Assembly: GCA_002698425.1 (NCBI GenBank)
Contig: NZXU01000120.1
Coordinates: forward strand, 11,470 to 75,469
Length of the DNA stretch: 64,000 nucleotides
Direction: 5' to 3'
Source of the DNA: Ahrensia sp.
Lineage (GTDB): Bacteria > Pseudomonadota > Alphaproteobacteria > Rhizobiales > Rhizobiaceae
Of the stretch, positions 27,403-35,263 are shown piece after piece. How positions within the stretch are numbered: the stretch's first letter is position 1; each line of letters starts with the position of its first letter. The notes below the pieces were generated by a model that had not been told where the DNA came from, made no database searches, and saw only the letters and a list, made by a program, of their open reading frames with translations. The position numbers and the translations under genes are program-made.

Positions 27403-29148
27403 TCAGCCGCGGTTGGAGATCCACCGGCACTGATAGGGCGCGAAGGTGATGTCGCCGCGTGACGGATCGATCGCCTCGCCGGACAACAGATCGACCCATT
27501 TCATCCCCGTGATCAGGTTGATCGACATCGCCGGGATGGCCACCTCCTCCTTCGTGACATTGTGAATGGCGAAGACGGACTGATCCCGGTCGAGGCTTTG
27601 CCGCCAGAAGCCGAACAGCTTCTCGCCCAGATGCAGGGTGAACTGCGTGGCGTTGGGATGGAAGGCCGGCTGCTGCGCGCGGATGCGGATGCGCTCCTTC
27701 ATCGCGCGGAGAACCTGTGCATGGATAGAGGACGGATCCTCCAGTTCGGCGCGCAGTTCCGGGTAGTCCCAGCGCTTGCGGTTGATCGTCCGGTTCTGGC
27801 CGGTCCGCTCCACGCCCGCATAGTCGTTGCCGGTGCCAAGAAGCGAATGGATGTAGAAAGCCGGGATTCCCTCCAGCGCCATCTGGATGGTCTGACTGGC
27901 GAGGAACCGGTCGAACTGCCACTCGTCCTGCCCGTCGACCGTCCCCTTCATCGCCTCGAAATAGGTGATGTTGAGCTCGTAGGGCTTCTGCGAGCCGTCC
28001 GGCATGGCGCGCATGTTGACCAGCCCGCCGAATGAACCGACAGTCCTGATTACCTTCTCGATCTCAACTTCGTCCAGCAGCCCTTCCGCCGGCCGCATGC
28101 CGATCCCGTCATGCGACGCGGTGAAGTTCAGATAGGCGCAGCCGAGCTGCGCCGGCGGCATCGCCATCTGCCAGGCGTTGAGATAGCGCGACGTGCCCGT
28201 CAGCAGCGCATGCAGCATCAGCGGCGGCAGCGAGAAATTGTAGATCGCATGCGCCTCGTTGCGATTGCCGAAATAGGAAAGGTTCTCGGCATTGGGCACA
28301 TTCGTCTCGGTCAGGAGCACCACGCGCTCGTCGCAATAGTCCGCCAACAACCGCATCAGCCGCACGATCGCATGGGTTTTCGGCAAATGGATGCAGGTCG
28401 TGCCGATCTCCTTCCAGATGAAGGCGACGGCGTCGAGCCGGATGATGCGCACCCCGTTGGCGATATGCAGCCGCATGATGCGGATCATGTCGACCAGCAC
28501 ATCGGGATTGGCGTAATTCAGGTCCACCTGATCGAAGGAAAACGTGCACCAGACATGGCGCGTGCCGCTTGATGTCTCGACCTCGCGCAGCAGCGGATGC
28601 GCCCGCGGCCGCACGACGGATGTCAGATCGTCGCTCGGCGAGGCTTCGAAGAAATATTTGTCATAGGGCTCGTGCCCCTGCAGATATTCGTGAAACCATT
28701 TCGACTGGCTGGACATGTGGTTCAGCACCAGGTCCGACATCAGCCGGAACTCCTCGCCGATGCGGTTGATATCCGCCCAGTCGCCGAGCCTCGAATTGAC
28801 GGTCTCGTAATCCGTCACCGCAAAGCCGTCATCCGAGGTGAAGGGAAAGAACGGCAGGATATGCACGCCGGTGATCGCGTCGGACAGATAGCGCCGGAGG
28901 AAATCGTAGAGCAGGTCGAGCGGCTTGTGCTGGCCGTCCATGACCGCATTGCCATAGGCGATGACGACCGAATCCTTCTGCGACCACAGCGTATTGCCCG
29001 GCGGCCGAACCCGTTGACGAGGTTCCAGCCCGTCGGGCCAGAAACTCTCAATGATCCGCCGCGACAGATGCGCGGCGTCCACGTCGGGATAGATCTCCTT
29101 GACCAGGCTCAAGAGCTTGGAACGTAGCTGGGCATTGACCGCGATCAT
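27403..29148 (-). CDS. ycjM: Glucosylglycerate phosphorylase (GH13_18, sucrose phosphorylase-like)
   Basis: 581 aa, usual length for the family. GH13 catalytic residues are intact: nucleophile in IIRLDAVAFIWK, acid/base in LLTETNVPNAE, and third carboxylate in TASHDGIG. The subfamily contains sucrose, glucosylglycerol and glucosylglycerate phosphorylases; E. coli YcjM acts on glucosylglycerate. Lying convergent to the genes for making that compound, it most likely splits glucosylglycerate with phosphate to glucose 1-phosphate and glycerate, recovering the solute when stress ends. Confidence 0.87.
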   Translation of the reverse strand: MIAVNAQLRSKLLSLVKEIYPDVDAAHLSRRIIESFWPDGLEPRQRVRPPGNTLWSQKDSVVIAYGNAVMDGQHKPLDLLYDFLRRYLSDAITGVHILPFFPFTSDDGFAVTDYETVNSRLGDWADINRIGEEFRLMSDLVLNHMSSQSKWFHEYLQGHEPYDKYFFEASPSDDLTSVVRPRAHPLLREVETSSGTRHVWCTFSFDQVDLNYANPDVLVDMIRIMRLHIANGVRIIRLDAVAFIWKEIGTTCIHLPKTHAIVRLMRLLADYCDERVVLLTETNVPNAENLSYFGNRNEAHAIYNFSLPPLMLHALLTGTSRYLNAWQMAMPPAQLGCAYLNFTASHDGIGMRPAEGLLDEVEIEKVIRTVGSFGGLVNMRAMPDGSQKPYELNITYFEAMKGTVDGQDEWQFDRFLASQTIQMALEGIPAFYIHSLLGTGNDYAGVERTGQNRTINRKRWDYPELRAELEDPSSIHAQVLRAMKERIRIRAQQPAFHPNATQFTLHLGEKLFGFWRQSLDRDQSVFAIHNVTKEEVAIPAMSINLITGMKWVDLLSGEAIDPSRGDITFAPYQCRWISNRG

Positions 29149-29211
29149 GCGTCCCCTGAAATCCTGCTATTGCGCTGCACAAAAAATTATCGTGCCTCGA
29201 TTTCAGGCATA

Positions 29212-29231
29212 TTGGCAAGGGCAATTGCCAA
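29212..29231. promoter_or_regulatory. Palindrome in the divergent promoter region of phosphorylase and phosphofructokinase genes
   Basis: TTGGCAA-N6-TTGCCAA, with an inner GGCAATTGCC palindrome, 64 bp upstream of the phosphorylase start and 147 bp upstream of the phosphofructokinase start. Shape and place suit an operator for a dimeric regulator of glucosylglycerate or sugar use. No regulator gene is adjacent. Confidence 0.45.
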
Positions 29232-29377
29232 ATCCCCTTAATGGCGCGCATCCTGTGCGGCGAAATGATCGGAGCGGGCCGAATTTGGCCTAACAAATCG
29301 ATTTAAACAGCGCCTAACTTGCTCTATTGTCAGGTCACAAGGCGGCGTTTCGACGCCAACAAGACCAGGAGGACGAC

Positions 29378-30532
29378 ATGCATCTGGGCATTTTGACCGG
29401 CGGCGGCGACGTGCCGGGCCTCAACTCCGCCATCAAGGCCGTCGTCAACGAAGCCTATGCGCGCGGCTGGACCGTTACCGGCTTCCGGCGCGGCTGGGCC
29501 GGTCCGGTGGAAACCGACCCGCTCGATCTCGAAGGCACGGCGGACCACCGCCAGGCCCTGACGCCGGAATTCGTTCGCTCCATCAACCGGTCCGGCGGCA
29601 CGGTACTGCATTCCTCGCGCACCCGGCCCTCGCGCATCAAGGCGTCGTCGCTGCCGGATTTCGTCAAGAAGACCGCGCCGCACACGGACGCCGGCTATGT
29701 CGACGCGACGGACCATGTCCTCGCCGTCATCGAGGCGCTGAAGATCGACGTGCTGGTGGCCATCGGCGGCGACGACACGCTCTCTTACGCCGCCGAACTG
29801 CATGAGCGCGGCGCGCCGACAATGTGCATCCCGAAGACGATGGACAATGACGTTTTCGGCACCGATTACTGCATCGGCTTTTCCACCTGCGTCACCCGCT
29901 CCGTCGAGATGATCGCCAATCTGCGCACTCCGGCCGGGAGCCATGAGCGGTTCCTGATTGTCGAGATGTTCGGCCGCAATTGCGGCATGTCGGCGCTCGG
30001 CGCAGGCTTCCTCTCCGACGCGGACCGCACGCTGATCGCCGAAGTCCCCTTTGAGATGGAGCGGCTTGCGGAATTGCTGTCGCGCGACCGCGCCGCCAAT
30101 CCGTCCAACTACACCGTTTGCGTCGTCTCCGAAGGGGCGATGGAAAAGGGCGGCCGTATCGTCGAGAAGGGCGAGGCCGACGCCTACGGCCACAAGAAAC
30201 TCGGCGGCATCGGCGAGCATATCGGCGTCGGGCTGAAGGAACTGACCGGCACCGACATGATGATCCAGAACCTCGGCTATCTGTTGCGCTCCGGCCCGCC
30301 GGACGCCGTCGACCTGATCGTCGCCAAGAATTTCGGCACCATGGCCGTCCATCTGATCGAGGAAGGCCGCACAGGCCTGATGATGTCGATCCGCGACGGC
30401 CATTACACCACCCAGCCCGCCAACATCTCCACGCAGGGCGAACACCGCGTCAATGTCGCGGCGATGTATGATTCGGAAAACTACCGGCCGAAGATCTCGA
30501 AGGTCGAAGGCACGACTCTCTATCTGCGCTGA
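29378..30532 (+). CDS. pfp: 6-phosphofructokinase, predicted pyrophosphate-dependent
   Basis: 384 aa from ATG 29378, with AGGAGG 5 bases upstream. Opens with GILTGGGDVPGLNSAI. The two residues known to set the phosphoryl donor both point to pyrophosphate: the aspartate in GGDDT (residues 130-134; ATP enzymes have GGDGS) and the lysine in PKTMDND (152-158; ATP enzymes have PGTIDND). It would interconvert fructose 6-phosphate and fructose 1,6-bisphosphate reversibly. Most Hyphomicrobiales use the Entner-Doudoroff route and lack ATP-PFK. A bidirectional terminator follows. Divergent from the phosphorylase gene. Confidence 0.87.
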   Translation: MHLGILTGGGDVPGLNSAIKAVVNEAYARGWTVTGFRRGWAGPVETDPLDLEGTADHRQALTPEFVRSINRSGGTVLHSSRTRPSRIKASSLPDFVKKTAPHTDAGYVDATDHVLAVIEALKIDVLVAIGGDDTLSYAAELHERGAPTMCIPKTMDNDVFGTDYCIGFSTCVTRSVEMIANLRTPAGSHERFLIVEMFGRNCGMSALGAGFLSDADRTLIAEVPFEMERLAELLSRDRAANPSNYTVCVVSEGAMEKGGRIVEKGEADAYGHKKLGGIGEHIGVGLKELTGTDMMIQNLGYLLRSGPPDAVDLIVAKNFGTMAVHLIEEGRTGLMMSIRDGHYTTQPANISTQGEHRVNVAAMYDSENYRPKISKVEGTTLYLR

Positions 30533-30547
30533 CTTCGCGCGAAACAG

Positions 30548-30583
30548 AAAAGGCGCTCGACCGGTCCGGAAGAGCGCCTTTTT
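30548..30583 (+). terminator. Rho-independent terminator, probably bidirectional
   Basis: Stem GGCGCTC / GAGCGCC (30552-30558 and 30572-30578) with a 13-nt loop, followed by TTTTT; preceded by AAAA so that the minus-strand reading also ends in TTTT. It separates the phosphofructokinase gene from the convergent DUF1772 gene. Confidence 0.85.
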
Positions 30584-30601
30584 GCCGGTTCGCGGATTGC
30601 C

Positions 30602-31099
30602 TCATCCAGCCTGCCCCGTCAGCATCGCTCCGACGAGGAAGCAGATGGCCGAACCGGCGGACGCGACCGTGCGGACATGGTTCAGCAGCGTCCAGTTGCG
30701 CTCGTAGCGCGCCCAGTAGCCCAGAGCCGCATTCTCGACCGGGTCGATTACGTCGAGCCTCTTGTTCATCGGCACGTTGCCCGCCCCCGTCACGCCGAAG
30801 ACGCCGAGGAGATAGAACGCCGCGCCGGCGATGAGCCACGCACCGGCCGCGCCGCCGGCAAAGATCGCCGCATGCGCGGCGATCGCCAGCGAAACCGGCG
30901 CCAAGCCCAGCAGCAACACCATGAAGATAGAGCGGTAGACCTTCCGGTTGATCTGCTGCATCGCCTCCATACCGGCGGCCGGGGCCGCCGCACCGAGCGA
31001 GCGCATCACGAAATCGGAAAACGTCAGGAAGACGCCGGCGACGAGGCCAGCCGCGACCGACGCTGCGGCAAGGAGCCAGGGGATGATCTGGTCGAGCAT
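30602..31099 (-). CDS. DUF1772 integral membrane protein
   Basis: 165 aa from ATG 31099. Four hydrophobic segments; MQQINRKVYRSIFM, VTGAGNVPMNKRLD and YWARYERNWTLLNHVRTVAS are typical of DUF1772 (anthrone oxygenase-related) membrane proteins. The asparagine and tryptophan motifs of that family are present. Twenty bp after the NAD(P)-binding protein gene, so co-transcribed with it under the TetR-type regulator. Reaction unknown. Confidence 0.82.
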   Translation of the reverse strand: MLDQIIPWLLAAASVAAGLVAGVFLTFSDFVMRSLGAAAPAAGMEAMQQINRKVYRSIFMVLLLGLAPVSLAIAAHAAIFAGGAAGAWLIAGAAFYLLGVFGVTGAGNVPMNKRLDVIDPVENAALGYWARYERNWTLLNHVRTVASAGSAICFLVGAMLTGQAG

Positions 31100-31118
31100 G
31101 TTCTGATCCTCCCGCCGG

Positions 31119-31748
31119 TCAGTTGGAAATGCCGACGGCGCGGCGCAAATAGGTCGGGTCGCCGATTTGCCGGGCGAGGAACGCGGCGATGTCCGCACGC
31201 GCAATCGTCAGCTTCAAGCCGCGTTCCTCCGGTCCGAACCCTTCCCTGAAAGACCCCGTGGCCGGACCGTCCTCAAAGGCGCTCGGGCGCACGATCGTCC
31301 AGTCGAGCCCGCTCGCCCGTACCAGTTTCTCCTGCAACTCATGGTCCCGGAAAACGGGCTTCAGAAGCGCGCCGAACATGATCCGCTTCCAGAAGAAATC
31401 GAGGTTCGGCCAGCTTTCATGCGCGCCCAGCGTGGACTGGCAGATCAGCCGGCGGACGCCGTGGTGATGCATCGCCTGAATGACATTCATGGTTCCCTGC
31501 GATCGGATCAGGCTCTTGCGCGACATGCCCGCCCCGATCGTGATCACCGCGGCATCGTGCCTGCGGACCGCGGTATCGACATCGGCGGCATCGAACGCGT
31601 CGCCTGCGCGAAGCGTCAGCTTCGGATCGTTGATGCCGATCTTCTCCGGCCGGCGCGCGAAGGCGGTAACCGCGTGCCCTTCCTTCAGCATGCGCTCGAC
31701 AGCCAGGCGGCCAACATTTCCCGTGGCCCCGAAGACAATGACTTTCAT
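31119..31748 (-). CDS. NAD(P)H-binding atypical short-chain dehydrogenase
   Basis: 209 aa. N-terminal Rossmann motif VFGATGNVGRLAVE, then TAFARRPEKI, STLGAHESW and TIVRPSAFEDG, typical of the NAD(P)-binding family PF13460 that includes flavin reductases and quinone-type NmrA-like proteins. No Tyr-x3-Lys catalytic pair, as usual for this atypical group. Divergent from the TetR gene with 77 bp between; the shared region has three palindromes. Confidence 0.87.
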   Translation of the reverse strand: MKVIVFGATGNVGRLAVERMLKEGHAVTAFARRPEKIGINDPKLTLRAGDAFDAADVDTAVRRHDAAVITIGAGMSRKSLIRSQGTMNVIQAMHHHGVRRLICQSTLGAHESWPNLDFFWKRIMFGALLKPVFRDHELQEKLVRASGLDWTIVRPSAFEDGPATGSFREGFGPEERGLKLTIARADIAAFLARQIGDPTYLRRAVGISN

Positions 31749-31774
31749 GACGGTTTTCCTTTCCGTTTTCTCAA

Positions 31775-31833
31775 CTTGACACCATGTAAAGTTGACACGG
31801 CGTCAATTACGGGTAACTTGACATCATGTCAAG
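31775..31833. promoter_or_regulatory. Three TetR-type operator palindromes
   Basis: Site A 31775-31791 CTTGACACCATGTAAAG, site B 31792-31806 TTGACACGGCGTCAA, site C 31817-31833 CTTGACATCATGTCAAG. Sites A and C share the same consensus, with centres 42 bp apart (four helical turns); C covers the start codon of the TetR gene itself. Arrangement implies autorepression and repression of the divergent operon. Confidence 0.75.
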
Positions 31834-32407
31834 CGATACACGATCACGAATCCTTGAAGCCGCCTGGAAACTGCTGGAGGACGGCGCCGGCAGCGAAGTC
31901 CGCATGTCGGACATTGCGAAGAAAGCCGGCATCAGCCGCCAGGCGGTCTATCTGCACTTCCCCAAGCGCGCCGACCTGCTGATTGCCGTGACCCGCTATA
32001 TCGACGAGGCGAATGAAGTCGACGTCCGTCTGGCGGCGAGCCGCGGCGCCGCGACCGGCATCGAACGGCTCGACGCCTATATAGAGGCCTGGGGCAACTA
32101 CATCCCCGAAATCTACGGCGTCGGAAAAGCGTTGATGGCCATGCAGGAAACGGACAGCGAGGCCCGCATGGCCTGGGAAGGCCGGATGCTGGCGGTTCGC
32201 GAGGGTTGCGAGGCCGCGGTCGGCGCGCTCGCCCGCGATCGTGCGCTATCGCCGGAGATCGGGGAAGAGAAGGCGACGGATCTGCTCTGGACCCTGTTGT
32301 CCGTGCGCAACTGGGAGCAACTCACTTTGGAATGCGGCTGGCCGCAGGACGACTATATCGGCGAAATGAAACGGACGGCCCGAAGGGCGCTTCTGGCGGA
32401 CACTTAG
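31826..32407 (+). CDS. TetR/AcrR-family transcriptional regulator
   Basis: 193 aa. N-terminal helix-turn-helix: MSDIAKKAGISRQAVYLHF. The C-terminal ligand domain contains a tryptophan-rich block (IEAWGNYIPEIYGVGKAL, WLLSVRNWEQL-like). Start codon lies in palindrome C, so the protein probably represses itself. Its stop codon shares bases with the stop of the convergent cyclase gene. Likely controls the divergent NAD(P)-binding/DUF1772 pair in response to a small hydrophobic compound. Confidence 0.9.
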   Translation: MSSDTRSRILEAAWKLLEDGAGSEVRMSDIAKKAGISRQAVYLHFPKRADLLIAVTRYIDEANEVDVRLAASRGAATGIERLDAYIEAWGNYIPEIYGVGKALMAMQETDSEARMAWEGRMLAVREGCEAAVGALARDRALSPEIGEEKATDLLWTLLSVRNWEQLTLECGWPQDDYIGEMKRTARRALLADT

Positions 32408-34317
32408 CCGGCCGCCAGCGCGCTCGGCACGAAGACCTCGATCGGGTCTGCCACGCCGCGCAGTTCGACCTCGCCAAGCGCGGTCAGCGGGTGCTTCGTC
32501 AGCGATGCGGCGGTCGGCCCGATCAGCATCTTCTGGCCCATCTTCTTGGTCTCGCCCTCCAGCCGGGCGGTCATGTTGATAGTCGGCCCGATCGCCGTGT
32601 AGTCGACGCGCTGCTCGGTTCCCATGTTGCCGACCGAGCAGACGCCGGCTTCGATGGCCGCCACGCATTGGATTTCCGGAAGGCCCTGAGCGGTGAGCTG
32701 CGGATTGGCCGCTGCGACGCCGGCGATGATCGCCTGGGCGCATTCGATAGCCCGGTCGGCATGGTCCGGAACCTCCAGCGGTGCGTTCCAGAAAGCCAAT
32801 ACGGCGTCACCCATGAACTTGTCGATCGTGCCGTCGCGCGCGAAGATTTCCCGGCTGGCGATGCCGAGGAAATGGTTGACCACGGTGACCGCCTTGTCGG
32901 CCCCCAACTGGCCGGACATCGAGGTGAAGCCGCGCATGTCGACCAGCATGGCCGTGATCTGCCGGTCTTCCACCTTCAGCGCCGCCGCCGCATCGGTCTC
33001 TGCGAGGTGCTTCACCACCTCCGGCGACAGGAATTGCGAGAACTGCTTCTGCAGCACGCCGCGCCGCCGCTCTGCCTCGCGGTAGAGCATATAGCCGCCC
33101 GCCGCGCTCATGATCAGCAGTCCAGCGGCCGGCTGTACGCCGTCCATCAGCAGATGACGCGTCGCATAGGCCGCCGCGCCGATGACGAACGGCGCGGCGA
33201 TCACCGGCGCGGACAGGAGGACCGCCAGCAGCGGCCGGCGCGAAAAGACGGTCAGGATGACCAGCAGCAGGACCGCACCGCCGACGAAGATACCCCGCTC
33301 CAGCCATCGCGAATTCGGCGCTTCGAAGAGATAATCCCCGTTCAGCATCTGCGAGATCAGGAGAGCGTGGATATCCGCGCCGAGCCTGTGTCCGCCCCGT
33401 GCGGTCAGGTGATACTGGTCCACGCCCGCCACATCGACCGCGAGCACGACAACGCGGCCGGTCAACTCATCCGAAGGCCCGTTCTCCAGAAGGTCTTTTG
33501 CGGAGACATGCGGCACCGGCACGGTGGTGTCGACGATGCGGATGCGCCCGTCAGCGCCGAGCGGCACGGTCGCCCCGCCGGCCCGCACCGCGTCGGTCGG
33601 CAGGCCTTCGAGCCGCAGCGTGAAGCTCGGCTGCGCCTGCGCCACCCGCAGCAGTTCCAGTGCCAGGGTCGGCCAGAGCCGTACGTCGCTGCCGTCGGTC
33701 GTCTCGGCCCAGACCAGCGGCACATGCCGGATCACGCCGTCGCGCCCCGGCAGCGTGCGCACGATGCCGAGCCCGCTTGCCGCATCAGCGAGTTGCGGCA
33801 ACGGCGCGATGCCGCCCTGCACGGCCGCGGCCGCGTTGGGATCGAGCCCGACCACCGTCCAGCCGGCCTTGCTGTCGATTTCGAGCGGCCCCGCATTCGG
33901 ATCGAGCGACATGGCGAGCACGCTTGGCGCATTGGCGAGCGAATCGGCCAGCGCCGCGTCGCTCGCGGCCCCGTCGGTCCCGCCCTGCGGTTCGGCGAAG
34001 AAAAGGTCGAGTCCGACGGCCGCCGCACCGCTCTCGGCGATCGCGTCGACAACCTTGCCGACCTCGCTGCGCGGCCATGGCCAGCGCCCGAAGGTACGCA
34101 GGCTTTCCTCGTCGATCGTGACGACGGCGACCTGGCTGAAATCGAGGGCGATCGGCGCGGAGGCCTGATAGAGATCGTAGGTCTTTTCGCGCAGCGCGGA
34201 AAACTGCGTATCGAGGAAGATATGCAAACCGACGAGGACGACGGCGATTCCCGCAAAGACCGCGGCGAGCAGACGGCCGCGAACGGCCTTGCGGGCGGGT
34301 TTCTGAGGACCTGTCAT
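32404..34317 (-). CDS. CHASE2-domain adenylate cyclase (class III)
   Basis: 637 aa from ATG 34317 (34332 also possible). One N-terminal membrane helix, a periplasmic CHASE2 sensor (VVTIDEESLRTFGRWPW, VGLDLFFAEP, VAVDVAGVDQYHLTARGG-like), three membrane helices, then a cyclase domain. Both metal aspartates are present (MLVDMRGFTSMS and DKFMGDAVLAFW), with lysine in the purine pocket (DKF) and the DYTAIGPTINMTARLEG transition-state block, the ATP-type pattern. Third gene after a beta-barrel protein and a FecR protein; such sets are recurrent in alphaproteobacteria. It probably reports envelope state by cyclic AMP. Confidence 0.9.
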   Translation of the reverse strand: MTGPQKPARKAVRGRLLAAVFAGIAVVLVGLHIFLDTQFSALREKTYDLYQASAPIALDFSQVAVVTIDEESLRTFGRWPWPRSEVGKVVDAIAESGAAAVGLDLFFAEPQGGTDGAASDAALADSLANAPSVLAMSLDPNAGPLEIDSKAGWTVVGLDPNAAAAVQGGIAPLPQLADAASGLGIVRTLPGRDGVIRHVPLVWAETTDGSDVRLWPTLALELLRVAQAQPSFTLRLEGLPTDAVRAGGATVPLGADGRIRIVDTTVPVPHVSAKDLLENGPSDELTGRVVVLAVDVAGVDQYHLTARGGHRLGADIHALLISQMLNGDYLFEAPNSRWLERGIFVGGAVLLLVILTVFSRRPLLAVLLSAPVIAAPFVIGAAAYATRHLLMDGVQPAAGLLIMSAAGGYMLYREAERRRGVLQKQFSQFLSPEVVKHLAETDAAAALKVEDRQITAMLVDMRGFTSMSGQLGADKAVTVVNHFLGIASREIFARDGTIDKFMGDAVLAFWNAPLEVPDHADRAIECAQAIIAGVAAANPQLTAQGLPEIQCVAAIEAGVCSVGNMGTEQRVDYTAIGPTINMTARLEGETKKMGQKMLIGPTAASLTKHPLTALGEVELRGVADPIEVFVPSALAAG

Positions 34318-34423
34318 GAAGCTCTGCCGCACCGATGCACGGAAAGGCCTCTAATCCTCCGATTTATCGGAAGGTGGGCGATGTCGGCGACCGCGACCGG
34401 GCGCTTCGTTCGACTGAACATTC

Positions 34424-35263
34424 TCAACCGGGAATGTACTTCCCGTCGCAATATATTTCACCGCCCTCTTCGCCGTAGGGTCCGTAGCATTCCAAACCGC
34501 CGCCGGGAGCGCCGCCGCCGAACGGGTCGCTGCCCTGGGTATTCGTACCCGGGCGCGGAAGACCGCCATTGTCGGATTTGCAGGCCGATGTGGCGTTCGC
34601 GCTGGCGCAATTCGCCTGATCATATGTGTTGCCGGACGTACTGCCGCCGCCCTGCCCGGCCGGCGTCACCATGGAATTGCCGCCCTGGGTGTTGCGGGTG
34701 ATCGTCAGGGTCTGCCCGTCGCTGCTGCACGACATGCCGGGATTGGTCACGGTACGCGTCTCGCCGCCCACCTGGCATTTCATGATACCGCCCCGAAGCG
34801 TCGTGATCGTGCCGTCTCCATCGACATTGATGTCGACGATCCCGCCGCGAACGACGAGCACGATATGCGGCGTGCGAACTTCCGAGCGCCCGCGCTTGGA
34901 GATCTGCCCGCCATAGATGCGCGACAGCCCGTTGGTCTGGCGCAGCTTGATCGTGCCGCTGCGGCGGCCGGGATTGTAGACGAATTCGTCGATGGTCAGC
35001 ACCGCGTTCGGCCCCATGCGCGCCGTCGACTCGTCCTGGAAGACGATGACGCCGGCGCCCGTCGCGTTCGCGGCCAGCTGGTCGCCGAGCGCGATGCCGG
35101 TGCCTTCGGTGACACGCGCTCCGCCGCGCGTGACCATCGACTGCTCCATGGTCATCTTGCCGACATCCTGCGCTGCCGCCGTGGCAGCGCCGAGGACGGG
35201 GACAAGGAAAACCGCGCCGGCCAATATCCGGTTGATTGTCACGCGCATCGGTTTTTTCCTCAA
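34424..35263 (-). CDS. Periplasmic FecR-domain protein
   Basis: 279 aa. ATG at 35263 overlaps the stop of the barrel protein gene (ATGA); an ATG at 35248 is possible. Signal peptide ends at ATAAAQ. The FecR beta-roll is seen in VTEGTGIALGDQLAANATG, VIVFQDESTARMGPNAVLTI and RTPHIVLVVRGGIVDI. The C-terminal third is Gly/Ser/Asn-rich with six cysteines and no known domain. Lies between the outer-membrane protein and the cyclase, so it may carry a signal across the periplasm to the CHASE2 domain. Confidence 0.85.
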   Translation of the reverse strand: MRKKPMRVTINRILAGAVFLVPVLGAATAAAQDVGKMTMEQSMVTRGGARVTEGTGIALGDQLAANATGAGVIVFQDESTARMGPNAVLTIDEFVYNPGRRSGTIKLRQTNGLSRIYGGQISKRGRSEVRTPHIVLVVRGGIVDINVDGDGTITTLRGGIMKCQVGGETRTVTNPGMSCSSDGQTLTITRNTQGGNSMVTPAGQGGGSTSGNTYDQANCASANATSACKSDNGGLPRPGTNTQGSDPFGGGAPGGGLECYGPYGEEGGEIYCDGKYIPG

